DNA from: Chloroflexota bacterium
Lineage (GTDB): Bacteria > Chloroflexota > Anaerolineae > Anaerolineales > Villigracilaceae
Assembly: GCA_016195815.1 (NCBI GenBank)
Contig: JACPYX010000007.1
Span: 372,001 to 436,000, forward strand
Reading direction: 5' to 3'
Length of the DNA stretch: 64,000 bases
Shown here: positions 19,180 to 27,191 of the stretch, one piece after another
Layout: each line of letters starts with the position of its first letter
How positions within the stretch are numbered: the stretch's first letter is position 1
Made by a program: the position numbers and the translations under genes
The notes under the pieces: generated by a model
Database searches by the model: none
The model's input: the letters and a program-made list of their open reading frames with translations, nothing else
Told to the model about the DNA's origin: nothing

Positions 19180-20067
19180 ATGAATGAAATTCGTTTCGAT
19201 GCGTTGCTTCCGCAGGAAATGGCGACGCGCGCCGAATATCTTGGCGTGCGAAAAGCCGAGATGCCCTTCTTGAAGGCCTTCATGCTTTCTGTCCTGGCTG
19301 GCGCGTTCATTGCTTTGGGCGCGATCTTTGCGACCACAGTCGGCGCAGGGGGCATAGCAATTACCAGCGCGGACGGCGCGGCGGCATTCAATACCGGCCT
19401 GCCGTATGGCGTTATCCGCTTGCTTTCCGGGCTGGTCTTTAGCCTGGGGTTGATCCTGGTGGTAGTTGGCGGGGCGGAGTTATTTACCGGAAATAATTTG
19501 ATCGTAATGGCCTGGGCCAGCGGCAAGATCAGCGGGCTTTCTGTTCTTCGCAACTGGACGATCGTTTACATCGGAAATTTTATCGGTGCAACTGGCACGG
19601 CTGTGCTGATGTTTTTTACAAAACAATATATGTTCGGCTCCAATGCGATTGGAATTGCGGCTCTGAGAATCGCGGTCGCTAAAAGCGATTTCACTTTTAT
19701 ACAGGCCGTCGCGCTTGGAATTCTGGGTAATGCGCTGGTTTGTATGGCGGTCTGGATGACGTTCAGCGCGCGCAGTACGACAGACAAGATTCTGGCGATT
19801 ATCTTCCCCATCACGGCGTTTGTAGCCGCCGGATTCGAGCACAGCGTCGCAAATATGTACTTTATTCCGTTTGCATTGTTCATCAAGGTTTTTGATCCGA
19901 TATTTATTCAAACGGTCGCCGGAAAAGTCCCCGGCCTTGAAAATTTAACATGGCAGGCGTTCTTCTTCGGCAATCTTCTGCCGGTAACTATTGGCAATAT
20001 CATTGGCGGGGCCGTGCTGGTGGCTGCCGTTTACTGGGTGACTTTCCTTCGTACCAGCGAGGCTTAA
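19180..20067 (+). CDS. Formate/nitrite transporter family channel
   Basis: The 295-residue protein has six hydrophobic segments spaced as in FocA/NirC pentameric channels, with GGAELFTGNNLI and the TM5-TM6 region ending in GNIIGGAVLVAAVYW. Family members pass formate, nitrite or hydrosulfide. The selectivity cannot be read from the sequence alone. The N-terminal cytoplasmic part (residues 1-35) is typical. A RAM-domain gene follows 16 nt later. Confidence 0.9.
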   Translation: MNEIRFDALLPQEMATRAEYLGVRKAEMPFLKAFMLSVLAGAFIALGAIFATTVGAGGIAITSADGAAAFNTGLPYGVIRLLSGLVFSLGLILVVVGGAELFTGNNLIVMAWASGKISGLSVLRNWTIVYIGNFIGATGTAVLMFFTKQYMFGSNAIGIAALRIAVAKSDFTFIQAVALGILGNALVCMAVWMTFSARSTTDKILAIIFPITAFVAAGFEHSVANMYFIPFALFIKVFDPIFIQTVAGKVPGLENLTWQAFFFGNLLPVTIGNIIGGAVLVAAVYWVTFLRTSEA

Positions 20068-20083
20068 CTCAAAAGGAGCAGAT

Positions 20084-20314
20084 ATGAAAGCCTATGTTCT
20101 GATTAAGATCCGCGCGGGTGAAGTGAAGGATGTTGTGCGGAGTTTACGCAAGATCGAAGGCGTCAAAGAGGCGCATATGACCTTTGGCCCGTATGATGCC
20201 GTGGCCGAGGTGGAGACGCCAGACGTTGCCAAGCTGGGCGCGATAACCGCTTCGAAGATTCAGCCTATCCCGGGTGTGGAACAAACGCTGACCTGCCTGG
20301 CTGTGGACCTGTAG
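20084..20314 (+). CDS. Stand-alone Lrp/AsnC ligand-binding (RAM) domain
   Basis: The 76-residue protein has the RAM fold pattern: AYVLIKIRAGEVKDVVRSLRK, then VKEAHMTFGPYDAVAEVE and a final PGVEQTLTCLAV strand. RAM domains bind amino acids and form oligomers. No DNA-binding domain is attached, so it may be a small-molecule sensor or partner. AAAGGAG lies 6 nt before the ATG. Its position behind the FNT channel gene suggests one transcript. Confidence 0.85.
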   Translation: MKAYVLIKIRAGEVKDVVRSLRKIEGVKEAHMTFGPYDAVAEVETPDVAKLGAITASKIQPIPGVEQTLTCLAVDL

Positions 20315-20389
20315 CCCGATTTGTGTTTTAGCAGGCAGGCTCTCTGTTTGGTTGTCAATCTGGCCCGCGTGATTCAAGCATAGTTTGCT

Positions 20390-20671
20390 GTGACAAATTA
20401 CGGCATCATTTACCGCGTCCATGCAGTCCAACGCATGTTTGAGCGGAATATATCCGGGAAGAAAGTCCGCCAGGCGTTGGAAGCGGGAGATGTCATCGAA
20501 GATTACTCGGCAGAGATGTCCGCGCCGAGCCGCCTGATCTTGGGTTTTCAGGGAAAACGTCCTTTCCATGTGGTGGCGTCTGGGAACGCAGGAGCGAATG
20601 AAATCACCGTCATTACAGTTTATGTCCCCGATCCGGGCAAGTGGAAAAAAGATTTCCGGAGCCGCAAATAA
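20390..20671 (+). CDS. DUF4258 protein, possible toxin of a TA-like pair
   Basis: The 93-residue protein starts with GTG. Early HAVQRMFERNI, then LILGFQGKRPFHVVA and ITVITVYVPDPGKW match DUF4258, a small fold often paired with YgiT/MqsA-type zinc fingers. Its stop TAA shares a base with the next ATG (TAATG), a sign of translational coupling. Such pairs resemble MqsRA-type toxin-antitoxin modules, but toxicity is inferred. No clear Shine-Dalgarno is visible. Confidence 0.75.
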   Translation: MTNYGIIYRVHAVQRMFERNISGKKVRQALEAGDVIEDYSAEMSAPSRLILGFQGKRPFHVVASGNAGANEITVITVYVPDPGKWKKDFRSRK

Positions 20672-20904
20672 TGATATGCCTTGTTTGCGGGCAAGCTGAG
20701 CTTGTTGATGGCGTCACATCCATAACTCTGGAGCGCGCTGAAACAAAGTTGGTGGTCAATATTGTCCCGGCGCGCGTCTGTCCGAGCTGCGGCGAAGCTT
20801 ATGTGGGTGAGGAAGTCGCTGTGGAATTGCTGCGTTCAGCTCAGCAAATGTTTGAGGCGGGGGCGCAGGATGAAGTCCGCGAGTATGAGGCGCTGGGCGA
20901 TTGA
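20671..20904 (+). CDS. YgiT-type zinc-finger protein (MqsA N-domain-like), possible antitoxin
   Basis: The 77-residue protein has two Cys-x2-Cys pairs (CLVCG at the start and CPSCGEAYVGEEV near residue 41), the mark of YgiT-type zinc fingers. Residues 15-30 give the usual strands (TLERAETKLVV). MqsA has a C-terminal DNA-binding HTH after this domain; here only a short acidic helix follows, so autoregulation would need another protein. It is coupled to the DUF4258 gene by a one-base overlap. The start at ATG 20671 fits the conserved MICLVCG. Confidence 0.78.
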   Translation: MICLVCGQAELVDGVTSITLERAETKLVVNIVPARVCPSCGEAYVGEEVAVELLRSAQQMFEAGAQDEVREYEALGD

Positions 20905-20926
20905 ATTGAGCCGCGCGCCAGCGATA

Positions 20927-20955
20927 TTGCGTTTCGAGCATGTCTTTTGTATACT
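20927..20955 (+). promoter_or_regulatory. Promoter of the effector/STAND pair
   Basis: TTGCGT (20927-20932), 17-nt spacer and TATACT (20950-20955) lie 45 nt before the ATG at 21000, which has AGGAAGGA as ribosome site. Confidence 0.55.
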
Positions 20956-20999
20956 ATATCTATCTGATTTGATAAACCGAATCCAGGAAGGAATCTAAC

Positions 21000-21458
21000 A
21001 TGGACCCCGCTACAATTGCCGCTGCTGCCGCTTCAATTCTTTTCCCTTATCTTGCCAAAGCCGGAAAACTCGTCATTGAGGACGTTTCCAAACAACTGCC
21101 AGACATGGCCGGAAAATTGTGGGATAAGATCTCACAGAAGTTTCAGGATAAGCCCGCCGCGCAGGACGCCGCCAAGGATTTGGCCAGCCAGGCGGACGAT
21201 AAAGATAACCAGTCCGCTTTTGAAACGCAGCTGCGGAAAATGCTGAAGGATGATCCCACATTTCTGGAAGAGTTATCTTCGCTCGTCGAAAAGGCTCAAA
21301 AGGAATCCATCAGCCTGCAGGGCAGTGGGGCCATCGCCACACATGGAGGCGTCGCGGCCGGGCAGGGAGGCGTTGCAGTTCAGGGCAATGTGAACGGGAA
21401 TATAGTCGTCGGCAGCAACAATTCGATCAACAGTGATCGGAAGAAAAACAATCCATGA
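21000..21458 (+). CDS. Helical protein with C-terminal Gly/Asn motif, candidate effector
   Basis: I do not recognise a named family in this 152-residue protein. Residues 3-25 form a hydrophobic helix (IAAAAASILFPYLAKAG), and residues 26-100 are charged helices. Residues 105-150 are Gly-rich (GAIATHGGVAAGQGGVAVQG) and end in GNVNGNIVVGSNNSIN. The downstream STAND protein starts with the closely similar GGDVEGSIVVGDNN. The stop overlaps the next start (ATGA), so the two are coupled. The layout of a helical domain plus a C-terminal motif that matches the N-terminus of a neighbouring NLR-like protein is known for bacterial amyloid-signalling effectors with a membrane-active helical domain. That role is inference. 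Confidence 0.7.
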   Translation: MDPATIAAAAASILFPYLAKAGKLVIEDVSKQLPDMAGKLWDKISQKFQDKPAAQDAAKDLASQADDKDNQSAFETQLRKMLKDDPTFLEELSSLVEKAQKESISLQGSGAIATHGGVAAGQGGVAVQGNVNGNIVVGSNNSINSDRKKNNP

Positions 21459-23803
21459 CCATGCCTCAGCCTTCGGTTAATGTTGGCGGCGATGTTGAAG
21501 GCAGTATTGTCGTCGGGGACAACAATTTTGTCGTCAACACAAATAACGGAACGATAATTTACAAGCAGGCCGCGCCGCGCGTCGAGCCGCGGGCGATGTC
21601 GCCCAAACCGCCGCGCAAGCCAAAGAGTTTTATCGGCCGCGAAAAGGAACTGGCCCAACTCGAAAAATGGATCGCGGACGGCCAGCCGATCTTTCTTCAC
21701 GGTCAGCCTGGCCTCGGCAAAACGACGCTTGCCAAACAAGCCGCCAACAGTCCCGCCGCAATTTCTCAACCAAATGGCGTGGTCTTTATCGAAGGCGTGG
21801 ACGAGGCCGGTAAGGCCCTGGCATTTGGCGACCTTGTCCAGCAAATGTTCGACGCGTTGTTTGAGTCTGAGCCGCCTCTCAAAGTGGACTCCGCGGCGGC
21901 GCGCACCTATTTGAGCAACGTCCGCCCGTTGGTTTATCTCAGCGGCATTTCCCTCAATAGCACCGAACTCGACGAATTATCCAGCCTGTTTCCGAATACG
22001 CCTGTCCTGGTCGAGACCGAGCAGACTGTCTCTGATGACGATTATGACGATCTGCCTCTCAGCCCGTTTGAACGAAGCGATTCGCTTTTATTGCTTGCAG
22101 ATCGTTCCGGCATAACATTAGATTCAAAATCGCAACCCGTCCTGGATGAAATTGCAAATGCCCTGGGCGATATCCCCGGCGCGCTCACGATCATCGGGAA
22201 CGCGTTAAAAGAAAAACGATTGAAGCTTGAGGATGTTCCGGCTGGCCTGAATTCCGTTAAACCCAGTACGGGAGATACTGTAAAAGCCGCGTTGTCGCGC
22301 GCTTATCGCCTGGTGATCTCGACTCTGTCTGCTGAGGAACGCGCCATGCTGGTTGAGACCGGCTCGGCGCCGGGCATCTCAGTGGATCGCAAATGGCTGG
22401 AGCGCGGAAGCCGCGCAGACGATGTCAGCAAAAAACTCGAGTCTCTTCAACTGATGTACGCCAACAGTCCGCGCATGAGGCTGATCTCAGGCCTGCGCGA
22501 ATTTGTGTTGGAGGGCCAGGATGATGTCGTGGCAAAAGAAAAACTTCTCCAGCATCTTGAAGAGCAGATGCAAAATAAATGGCGTGATTTCGATTTCGTC
22601 AAAGATGAATTGGGGAATCTGCTTGGCTTGTTCGATTGGGTTGTCTCTCAACGACGCTGGCGTGAAGCCATTTTGCTGGGACGCGCCCTCGATCCTTTCC
22701 TGACCTTGACCGGCCGCTGGGAATCCTGGCGGCGCGTCCTGGCTGACGTTTATCAGGCGGCGCGCGCTCTTGGCGACCAGGCCGCTCAAGGCTGGGCGTT
22801 GCATCAAATTGGAACCTGCGAGATTGGCCGCGGAAATTGGGGCGCGGCGCGCAAATCTTTGCAGCAGGCGCTCAAGTTGCGTCAACGTCTTGGCGATTCA
22901 ACCGGAGTCGCGTTCACGCAACACAACCTGGATTTCATTCTTCATTCTCCCTCTCCAAAGAACATCAGATCGAGGCAATCTGCCGGCCGGAATTTAGGAT
23001 GGATATTTGGCGTCGGCCTGGTGCTATTTGCCGCGGCTGTATTGATGGTCGGCAGAGCTTTTGGCCTGCCTTTGCCGTTTGTTCAACCTCCAACTGTGAC
23101 TTCGTCTTCGACTCCCACTTTTACGCCATCCTCTACGCCGAGTTTTACGCCATCCATCACCTCTTCTCCGACGAGCACGTTCACATTCACCCCCTCTCCG
23201 ACAGAGACGCCGACTTTTACTCCCATTCCTACTTACGCCATATTGCGCGGCGAATTGCTTGATACTGCCGCTTGTTATCATGGCCCGGGCAATATGTACT
23301 TGTACAAATATGGGCTTAGGGCGGGCAGTAACCTTGAAATCATTGGCCGCAGTGAAGGTGCGAACGGTTTATGGCTTTACGTCCAGGCGATTGGCGGGAA
23401 GAATCCATGCTGGGTGAATTCAAAAGTGATGAAGGTCGGCGGTGATGTGGCCAGTCTTGAGCCGGTCTATCCCGACAAGGCGCCTCTGCCCGGCGCTCGC
23501 AATTATCCGCCGCCGACGGGCGTCATTGCCCTGCGTAACGGCGATCAGGTCACGGTTTCGTGGGATTTCGCCACTCCCATTCCGCTTTCAGATCGCGAAA
23601 GCGCGAATAGCCCGTATTATTTGGTCGAACTTTGGACTTGCCAGCAAGGGCAGATCGTTTTTACGCCGATCGGCGCGTTCGATCCAACTGTGACCGTCAC
23701 CGACGAACCCGGCTGTTCACAGCCTTCACACGGACGCGTTTTCCTGTCCGACATAGACGGCTACGACGGCCCCATTGAAATTCCCTGGCCAAAGCGGCCC
23801 TGA
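21455..23803 (+). CDS. Transmembrane STAND NTPase with extracellular SH3-like domain
   Basis: The 782-residue protein has, in order: a motif shared with the upstream protein (residues 8-30), a P-loop GQPGLGKTT (83-91), a helical NTPase/winged-helix part to about 430, TPR-like helices (GWALHQIGTCEIGRGNW near 450), a membrane helix (about 514-536), a Pro/Thr linker, a bacterial SH3-like domain (about 592-655, CYHGPGNMYLYKYG) and a beta-rich end. The expected Walker B is degenerate: PLVYLSGI replaces the usual hydrophobic run ending in Asp-Asp. STAND proteins sense a signal, oligomerise and trigger an effector. Here the P-loop would be inside and the SH3-like part outside the cell, a rare topology. 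It overlaps the 21000 gene by 4 bp. Confidence 0.82.
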   Translation: MTMPQPSVNVGGDVEGSIVVGDNNFVVNTNNGTIIYKQAAPRVEPRAMSPKPPRKPKSFIGREKELAQLEKWIADGQPIFLHGQPGLGKTTLAKQAANSPAAISQPNGVVFIEGVDEAGKALAFGDLVQQMFDALFESEPPLKVDSAAARTYLSNVRPLVYLSGISLNSTELDELSSLFPNTPVLVETEQTVSDDDYDDLPLSPFERSDSLLLLADRSGITLDSKSQPVLDEIANALGDIPGALTIIGNALKEKRLKLEDVPAGLNSVKPSTGDTVKAALSRAYRLVISTLSAEERAMLVETGSAPGISVDRKWLERGSRADDVSKKLESLQLMYANSPRMRLISGLREFVLEGQDDVVAKEKLLQHLEEQMQNKWRDFDFVKDELGNLLGLFDWVVSQRRWREAILLGRALDPFLTLTGRWESWRRVLADVYQAARALGDQAAQGWALHQIGTCEIGRGNWGAARKSLQQALKLRQRLGDSTGVAFTQHNLDFILHSPSPKNIRSRQSAGRNLGWIFGVGLVLFAAAVLMVGRAFGLPLPFVQPPTVTSSSTPTFTPSSTPSFTPSITSSPTSTFTFTPSPTETPTFTPIPTYAILRGELLDTAACYHGPGNMYLYKYGLRAGSNLEIIGRSEGANGLWLYVQAIGGKNPCWVNSKVMKVGGDVASLEPVYPDKAPLPGARNYPPPTGVIALRNGDQVTVSWDFATPIPLSDRESANSPYYLVELWTCQQGQIVFTPIGAFDPTVTVTDEPGCSQPSHGRVFLSDIDGYDGPIEIPWPKRP

Positions 23804-23819
23804 GAACATAAAGGCTCTA

Positions 23820-23864
23820 ACGTATAACTTCCAGGCCTGGAAACCAGCGCTGGAAGTTGTACGT
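23820..23864. repeat. Inverted repeat after the STAND gene
   Basis: Arms 23820-23834 and 23850-23864 (15 nt) are complementary with one mismatch. No T run follows, so it is not a standard terminator. It lies just before the lipocalin-like frame. Confidence 0.6.
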
Positions 23865-23876
23865 TGGGCAGGAGAC

Positions 23877-24320
23877 ATTGTAATATCTGAAAATTCGTTC
23901 GCCGGTGTTTGGAAACTGATCTCCTGTGATGCGATACGCAGAAATGGGAGTGTGTTTTCGATCTATGGTAAGAACCCGGTCGGAAGATTGTATTACGATG
24001 CTGAAGGCAATATGTCGGTGCATATTATGCGCGCCGGGCGGGCAAACTTTCAAGGCGAGACAAAGTTCCGCGCCGCGCCCGAAGAGATGCGCTCCGCTTA
24101 CGAAAGTTACGAAGCTTATTTTTCAACTTATGCAGTTGACGAAGAGAACCATATCATCAACCACACTGTCATCGGAGGACTTTTCCCAAACTGGACCGGG
24201 TCTGTTCAGCCGCGCTATTATCAACTCAGCGGCGACAGACTGATCTTGAGCACAGCGCCGATTGGAACAAATCCGACGAATAAAACCATCGTGACGCTGG
24301 TTTGGGAAAGAATGAAATAA
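23877..24320 (+). CDS. Lipocalin-like domain protein
   Basis: About 147 residues starting near FAGVWKLISCD, then NPVGRLYYDAEGNMSVH, YFSTYAVDEENHIINH and QPRYYQLSGDRLIL. This matches the bacterial lipocalin-like domain (Lipocalin_5 type), a small beta-barrel often found beside regulatory or stress genes. The frame is open back to TTG 23775 inside the STAND gene, but homology starts near 23890. No ATG, GTG or TTG is placed well; ATT 23877 and ATA 23883 follow a GGAG at 23871. The start is therefore uncertain, or the gene is a truncated copy. Confidence 0.65.
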   Translation: MVISENSFAGVWKLISCDAIRRNGSVFSIYGKNPVGRLYYDAEGNMSVHIMRAGRANFQGETKFRAAPEEMRSAYESYEAYFSTYAVDEENHIINHTVIGGLFPNWTGSVQPRYYQLSGDRLILSTAPIGTNPTNKTIVTLVWERMK

Positions 24321-24321
24321 T

Positions 24322-24564
24322 TTAGTCTTCATCCTCTTGCCGATTGCCGTATGTTCTGGCGATGGCAGCCTCGATTTCCCGGTCGGTATGTTTTTTACAC
24401 ACTACCAGTGGCCGGCCTTGACTTGGGACACATTTCCCGTCTCCGCTCATTACCTTGCAGTCAATGAATTTTCCGTTCGCATCTTCGACAACATAAAGTT
24501 GATACAACTTGCCGCACACAATGCAGCCGTGCATTTCACTCTTGGTATGCTTGTCGTCAGGCAT
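24322..24564 (-). CDS. Small Cys/His protein, unknown function
   Basis: The 80-residue protein starts at ATG 24564 behind a perfect GAGGAGG. It has CIVCG early, then CKVMSGDGKC and VVCKKHTD, a pattern that could hold zinc. The end is acidic (QEDED). I do not recognise the family. It lies 11 nt downstream of the creatininase-family gene and is probably co-transcribed. A longer upstream frame overlaps that gene and is not used. Confidence 0.6.
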   Translation of the reverse strand: MPDDKHTKSEMHGCIVCGKLYQLYVVEDANGKFIDCKVMSGDGKCVPSQGRPLVVCKKHTDREIEAAIARTYGNRQEDED

Positions 24565-24574
24565 CAAAACCTCC

Positions 24575-25765
24575 TCATTTGGTTTTGCTCCATAGTCCAT
24601 AGCCTGTCTTGCGGCGCGCCTCACGCCGCTCGTGCTGTTCGTGAATCTCTTCCACGTGCGCGGCCTTTTCTTCAATGGCGGCCTCCAGCCACAAGCGGCC
24701 CTTCTCTGCTGTGGCGTGACTGCCTGCGCCATAGGCCCCTGTTTTTGTATCATCATCCCAGGGCGGATTTGCTATGAGAGAACCACCTTCGATCCAATCC
24801 ATATAATATGATGGCGTTGCGACGAAATCTGTTTCATCAACAACGCGCTCCATGTAGCAAAGGTCGGGGCGCAAGTGGAGCATATAAGATGTTTCCAGTT
24901 CGCCCGCATGACCCATCCCGCCGATTTTCGACGTGCGATATTTTTCGATTGCCGCCGCGCCGATTGTGCCGGAGGTATGCAGGAAAGCTGTCGCGCAAAA
25001 GATTCGGCGGTGACGTTCGCCCGCGTACTTCACGACGTTAACCAGGAATGAAGTGTTGCCGCCGTGCCCGCTCATCAAATAAAAGCGATCAAACCCGCGA
25101 ACGGCAAGTGCGTCAATTACTGCCAGCCAGAAATCTTCGAAGGCGCGCCCGCCGGCGTTCATCGTCCCTGCAAAGGCCGGACGATGTGTACTGACTCCGT
25201 AAGGCATCGCCGGCAGCGTCTCTGCGCGCGAGGGTGCGGCGCTTGCAGTCCCTTTTGCAATCGCTTCAATGATGATCGTATCCACCGAAAGCGGCAGATG
25301 CAGGCCGTGCTGTTCGGTGTGGCCAATCGGCATCAGGATCACTTTGCCGCGTTCGCTTTCGAGGGGCAGGGGGGGCGCGCTTTGTTTTTGCGATTGGTTG
25401 AATTGAGTGATTTGAAATTTAGGGTTTGGCAATCGAATTGTGTCCTGCGGCGTCAGCGCATAAACACGCGTGAAGCCATCATCACGCAATGAGTTAATAA
25501 GATTATCTATATATGCGCCGATGATGGCTTCAGGAACTTCCAGCCCGCTGCCGCGCCACCCAAATGGAAACGCCGGCAGGAGTCCGATGCGGGGCGGATG
25601 GTTCACTTGTTCGGCGAGACGCTCCAAGTCGTAGTTTGAGCCGAAAGGCAAAATCAGCGGCGTATCGCGAGGCAGGTCTGCAACTTCAGGCCAGGTCAGT
25701 TGATCGTAGTTGAAATACTTTAAATTGCGTGTAGCCAATAACATATCAACGTCCAATCTTTTCAT
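24575..25765 (-). CDS. Creatininase-family amidohydrolase
   Basis: The 396-residue protein has the metal-binding motif of creatinine amidohydrolases (GHTEQHGLHLPLSVD, near residue 150) and MSGHGGNTSFLVNVV near 230, followed by GGMGHAGELETSYML. Family members are Zn/Mn enzymes that open cyclic amides, including creatinine and a formamide step in flavin or F420 chemistry. An N-terminal extension of about 140 residues precedes the catalytic part. The substrate is unknown. Confidence 0.85.
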   Translation of the reverse strand: MKRLDVDMLLATRNLKYFNYDQLTWPEVADLPRDTPLILPFGSNYDLERLAEQVNHPPRIGLLPAFPFGWRGSGLEVPEAIIGAYIDNLINSLRDDGFTRVYALTPQDTIRLPNPKFQITQFNQSQKQSAPPLPLESERGKVILMPIGHTEQHGLHLPLSVDTIIIEAIAKGTASAAPSRAETLPAMPYGVSTHRPAFAGTMNAGGRAFEDFWLAVIDALAVRGFDRFYLMSGHGGNTSFLVNVVKYAGERHRRIFCATAFLHTSGTIGAAAIEKYRTSKIGGMGHAGELETSYMLHLRPDLCYMERVVDETDFVATPSYYMDWIEGGSLIANPPWDDDTKTGAYGAGSHATAEKGRLWLEAAIEEKAAHVEEIHEQHERREARRKTGYGLWSKTK

Positions 25766-25944
25766 AATTCATCAAAGCAAAAGCCATGTGATTCGTTCGG
25801 ATAGGTTTTATCCTGCTTCCATTCTTCCGATACTTCGGTTGGCAGATTCACAAATGGGTGAGATTTCTTTCAAGTATAGCAAAATGTCTGTGATTGCAGT
25901 AGAATTTTTAGAATGATGAAAATGTTCATGTTAATTCTGTGATG

Positions 25945-25973
25945 AAGCGCCAGGGCGACCCTGCCTGGCGCTT
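25945..25973 (+). terminator. Terminator-like hairpin in a divergent intergenic region
   Basis: A 10-bp perfect stem (25945-25954 and 25964-25973) lies between divergent genes, upstream of the RNA methyltransferase gene. With no gene ending here on the + strand it may be a 5'-leader structure or a stop for stray transcripts. Nothing else is seen between 25766 and 26017. Confidence 0.45.
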
Positions 25974-26017
25974 TGATTTCTAAAAAAGGAAGAGACGTAT
26001 TGGCGGAGCACCGCACC

Positions 26018-26815
26018 ATGCCCAAACCTATGGACATCACCAGCCTGCAAAACCCGCGCGTTAAATATTTCGTCAAACTGCGTGAAGATAAAAAACAACG
26101 CAGGCAGGACGGGCTGATGCTTGTCGAGGGATTCGATGAGATCGCACTTGCCTTGTCTGCCGGATACAAACCGCACACGCTTCTGGCCGCGCCCGAACTG
26201 GCGACGCGCCAAATTGATTTTTCCGCGGCTGAAAACATCAGCGTCACCCGCGCCGTATTCGAGAAGATTTCCTATCGCGATAATCCCGACGGCTGGCTGG
26301 CGATTTTTCCGATCCCAAAGATTTCACTCGATGACCTGAAACTTTCTCCATCACCGTTGATCGTCGTGGCCGAGTCGGTCGAGAAGCCGGGCAATCTCGG
26401 CGCAATTTTACGCACCGCCGACGCGGCTCGTGTTGACGCGTTGATCGTCTGCGATGCGCGCACGGATATTTACAACCCCAATGTTGTGCGCGCTTCGCGC
26501 GGAACATTATTCACCGTGCCGACGGTGGAAGCAAGTAACCAGGATGCGCTGTCTTTTCTGCGCCGCAACGGGACCAGGATTCTGGCCGCCTCGCCGCAGG
26601 CCGACAGCTTGTACACAACCCAGGATCTGCGCGGCCCGCTGGCGCTGGCGGTGGGAAGCGAAGACGAAGGCCTGACCGATTTCTGGCTGGGCCGCGCGGA
26701 CGTCAAAGTCAAAATCCCGATGACGGGGAAAGTCAATTCGTTGAACGTCTCGATTGCCGCCGCGCTGATTATTTATGAGGCGGTCAGGCAGAGAACGTCA
26801 AGTGTTTCAAAATAA
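26018..26815 (+). CDS. TrmH/SpoU-family RNA methyltransferase
   Basis: The 265-residue protein has an N-terminal substrate-binding domain (ITSLQNPRVKYFVKLREDKK) and a C-terminal SPOUT domain: VVAESVEKPGNLGAILRTAD, LALAVGSEDEGL and IPMTGKVNSLNVSIAAALI. This is the pattern of 23S rRNA or tRNA 2'-O-ribose methylases such as RlmB or TsnR. The ATG at 26018 (MPKPMDITSL) is preferred over the upstream frame start at 25973, with GGAG about 10 nt before it. The target site is unknown. Confidence 0.88.
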   Translation: MPKPMDITSLQNPRVKYFVKLREDKKQRRQDGLMLVEGFDEIALALSAGYKPHTLLAAPELATRQIDFSAAENISVTRAVFEKISYRDNPDGWLAIFPIPKISLDDLKLSPSPLIVVAESVEKPGNLGAILRTADAARVDALIVCDARTDIYNPNVVRASRGTLFTVPTVEASNQDALSFLRRNGTRILAASPQADSLYTTQDLRGPLALAVGSEDEGLTDFWLGRADVKVKIPMTGKVNSLNVSIAAALIIYEAVRQRTSSVSK

Positions 26816-26902
26816 ATCCCGATGTTCGTCAGGGCCGCGGGTGACCTTTATTATTGACTCCCGGCTCCTGCCGCAGTAAAGTGGATTTGCAAGGAGGCCG
26901 CC

Positions 26903-27049
26903 ATGTTATACATCATCGGTCCGCTGTTTACAATTTTGCTCCTGTTCACCCTGTGCAGAGCCGAGGAGCGCGCCATGGAATTCGAGCGCGATTTCTGGAT
27001 ACAAAACCATCAGGCAATGACAGAAATGCAGTGGGGCTGGTCGTATTAG
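26903..27049 (+). CDS. Small single-pass membrane protein (48 aa)
   Basis: A 48-codon frame starts with ATG behind a strong AAGGAGG. Residues 2-18 are hydrophobic (LYIIGPLFTILLLF), the rest charged and aromatic, ending QWGWSY. The ribosome site makes translation likely. The family is unknown. It sits alone between the RNA methylase and the second STAND gene, followed by a terminator hairpin. Confidence 0.6.
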   Translation: MLYIIGPLFTILLLFTLCRAEERAMEFERDFWIQNHQAMTEMQWGWSY

Positions 27050-27074
27050 TCGTAGTTCCACTCGAATCGAATCA

Positions 27075-27115
27075 GAATTTGCCCGGTGAATTTCATCGGG
27101 CGGATTCGTTTTTTA
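27075..27115 (+). terminator. Intrinsic terminator
   Basis: A GC-rich stem (GCCCG at 27081-27085 with CGGGC at 27097-27101, extended by pairs on both sides) is followed by a run of six T. Confidence 0.75.
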
Positions 27116-27123
27116 ACCCCATC

Positions 27124-27152
27124 TTGCTTTTATTGGACAAAGTCCCTACAAT
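27124..27152 (+). promoter_or_regulatory. Promoter of the second STAND gene
   Basis: TTGCTT (27124-27129), 17-nt spacer and TACAAT (27147-27152) precede the ATG at 27192. Confidence 0.5.
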
Positions 27153-27191
27153 GGGAACAATCCTTTCCGCCGGAAAGTAACAGGAGCGGTT

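Noticed and set aside
25945-25973. Riboswitch before the RNA methyltransferase gene
   Set aside because: Only one simple 10-bp hairpin is present, with no conserved ligand-binding core that I can recognise.
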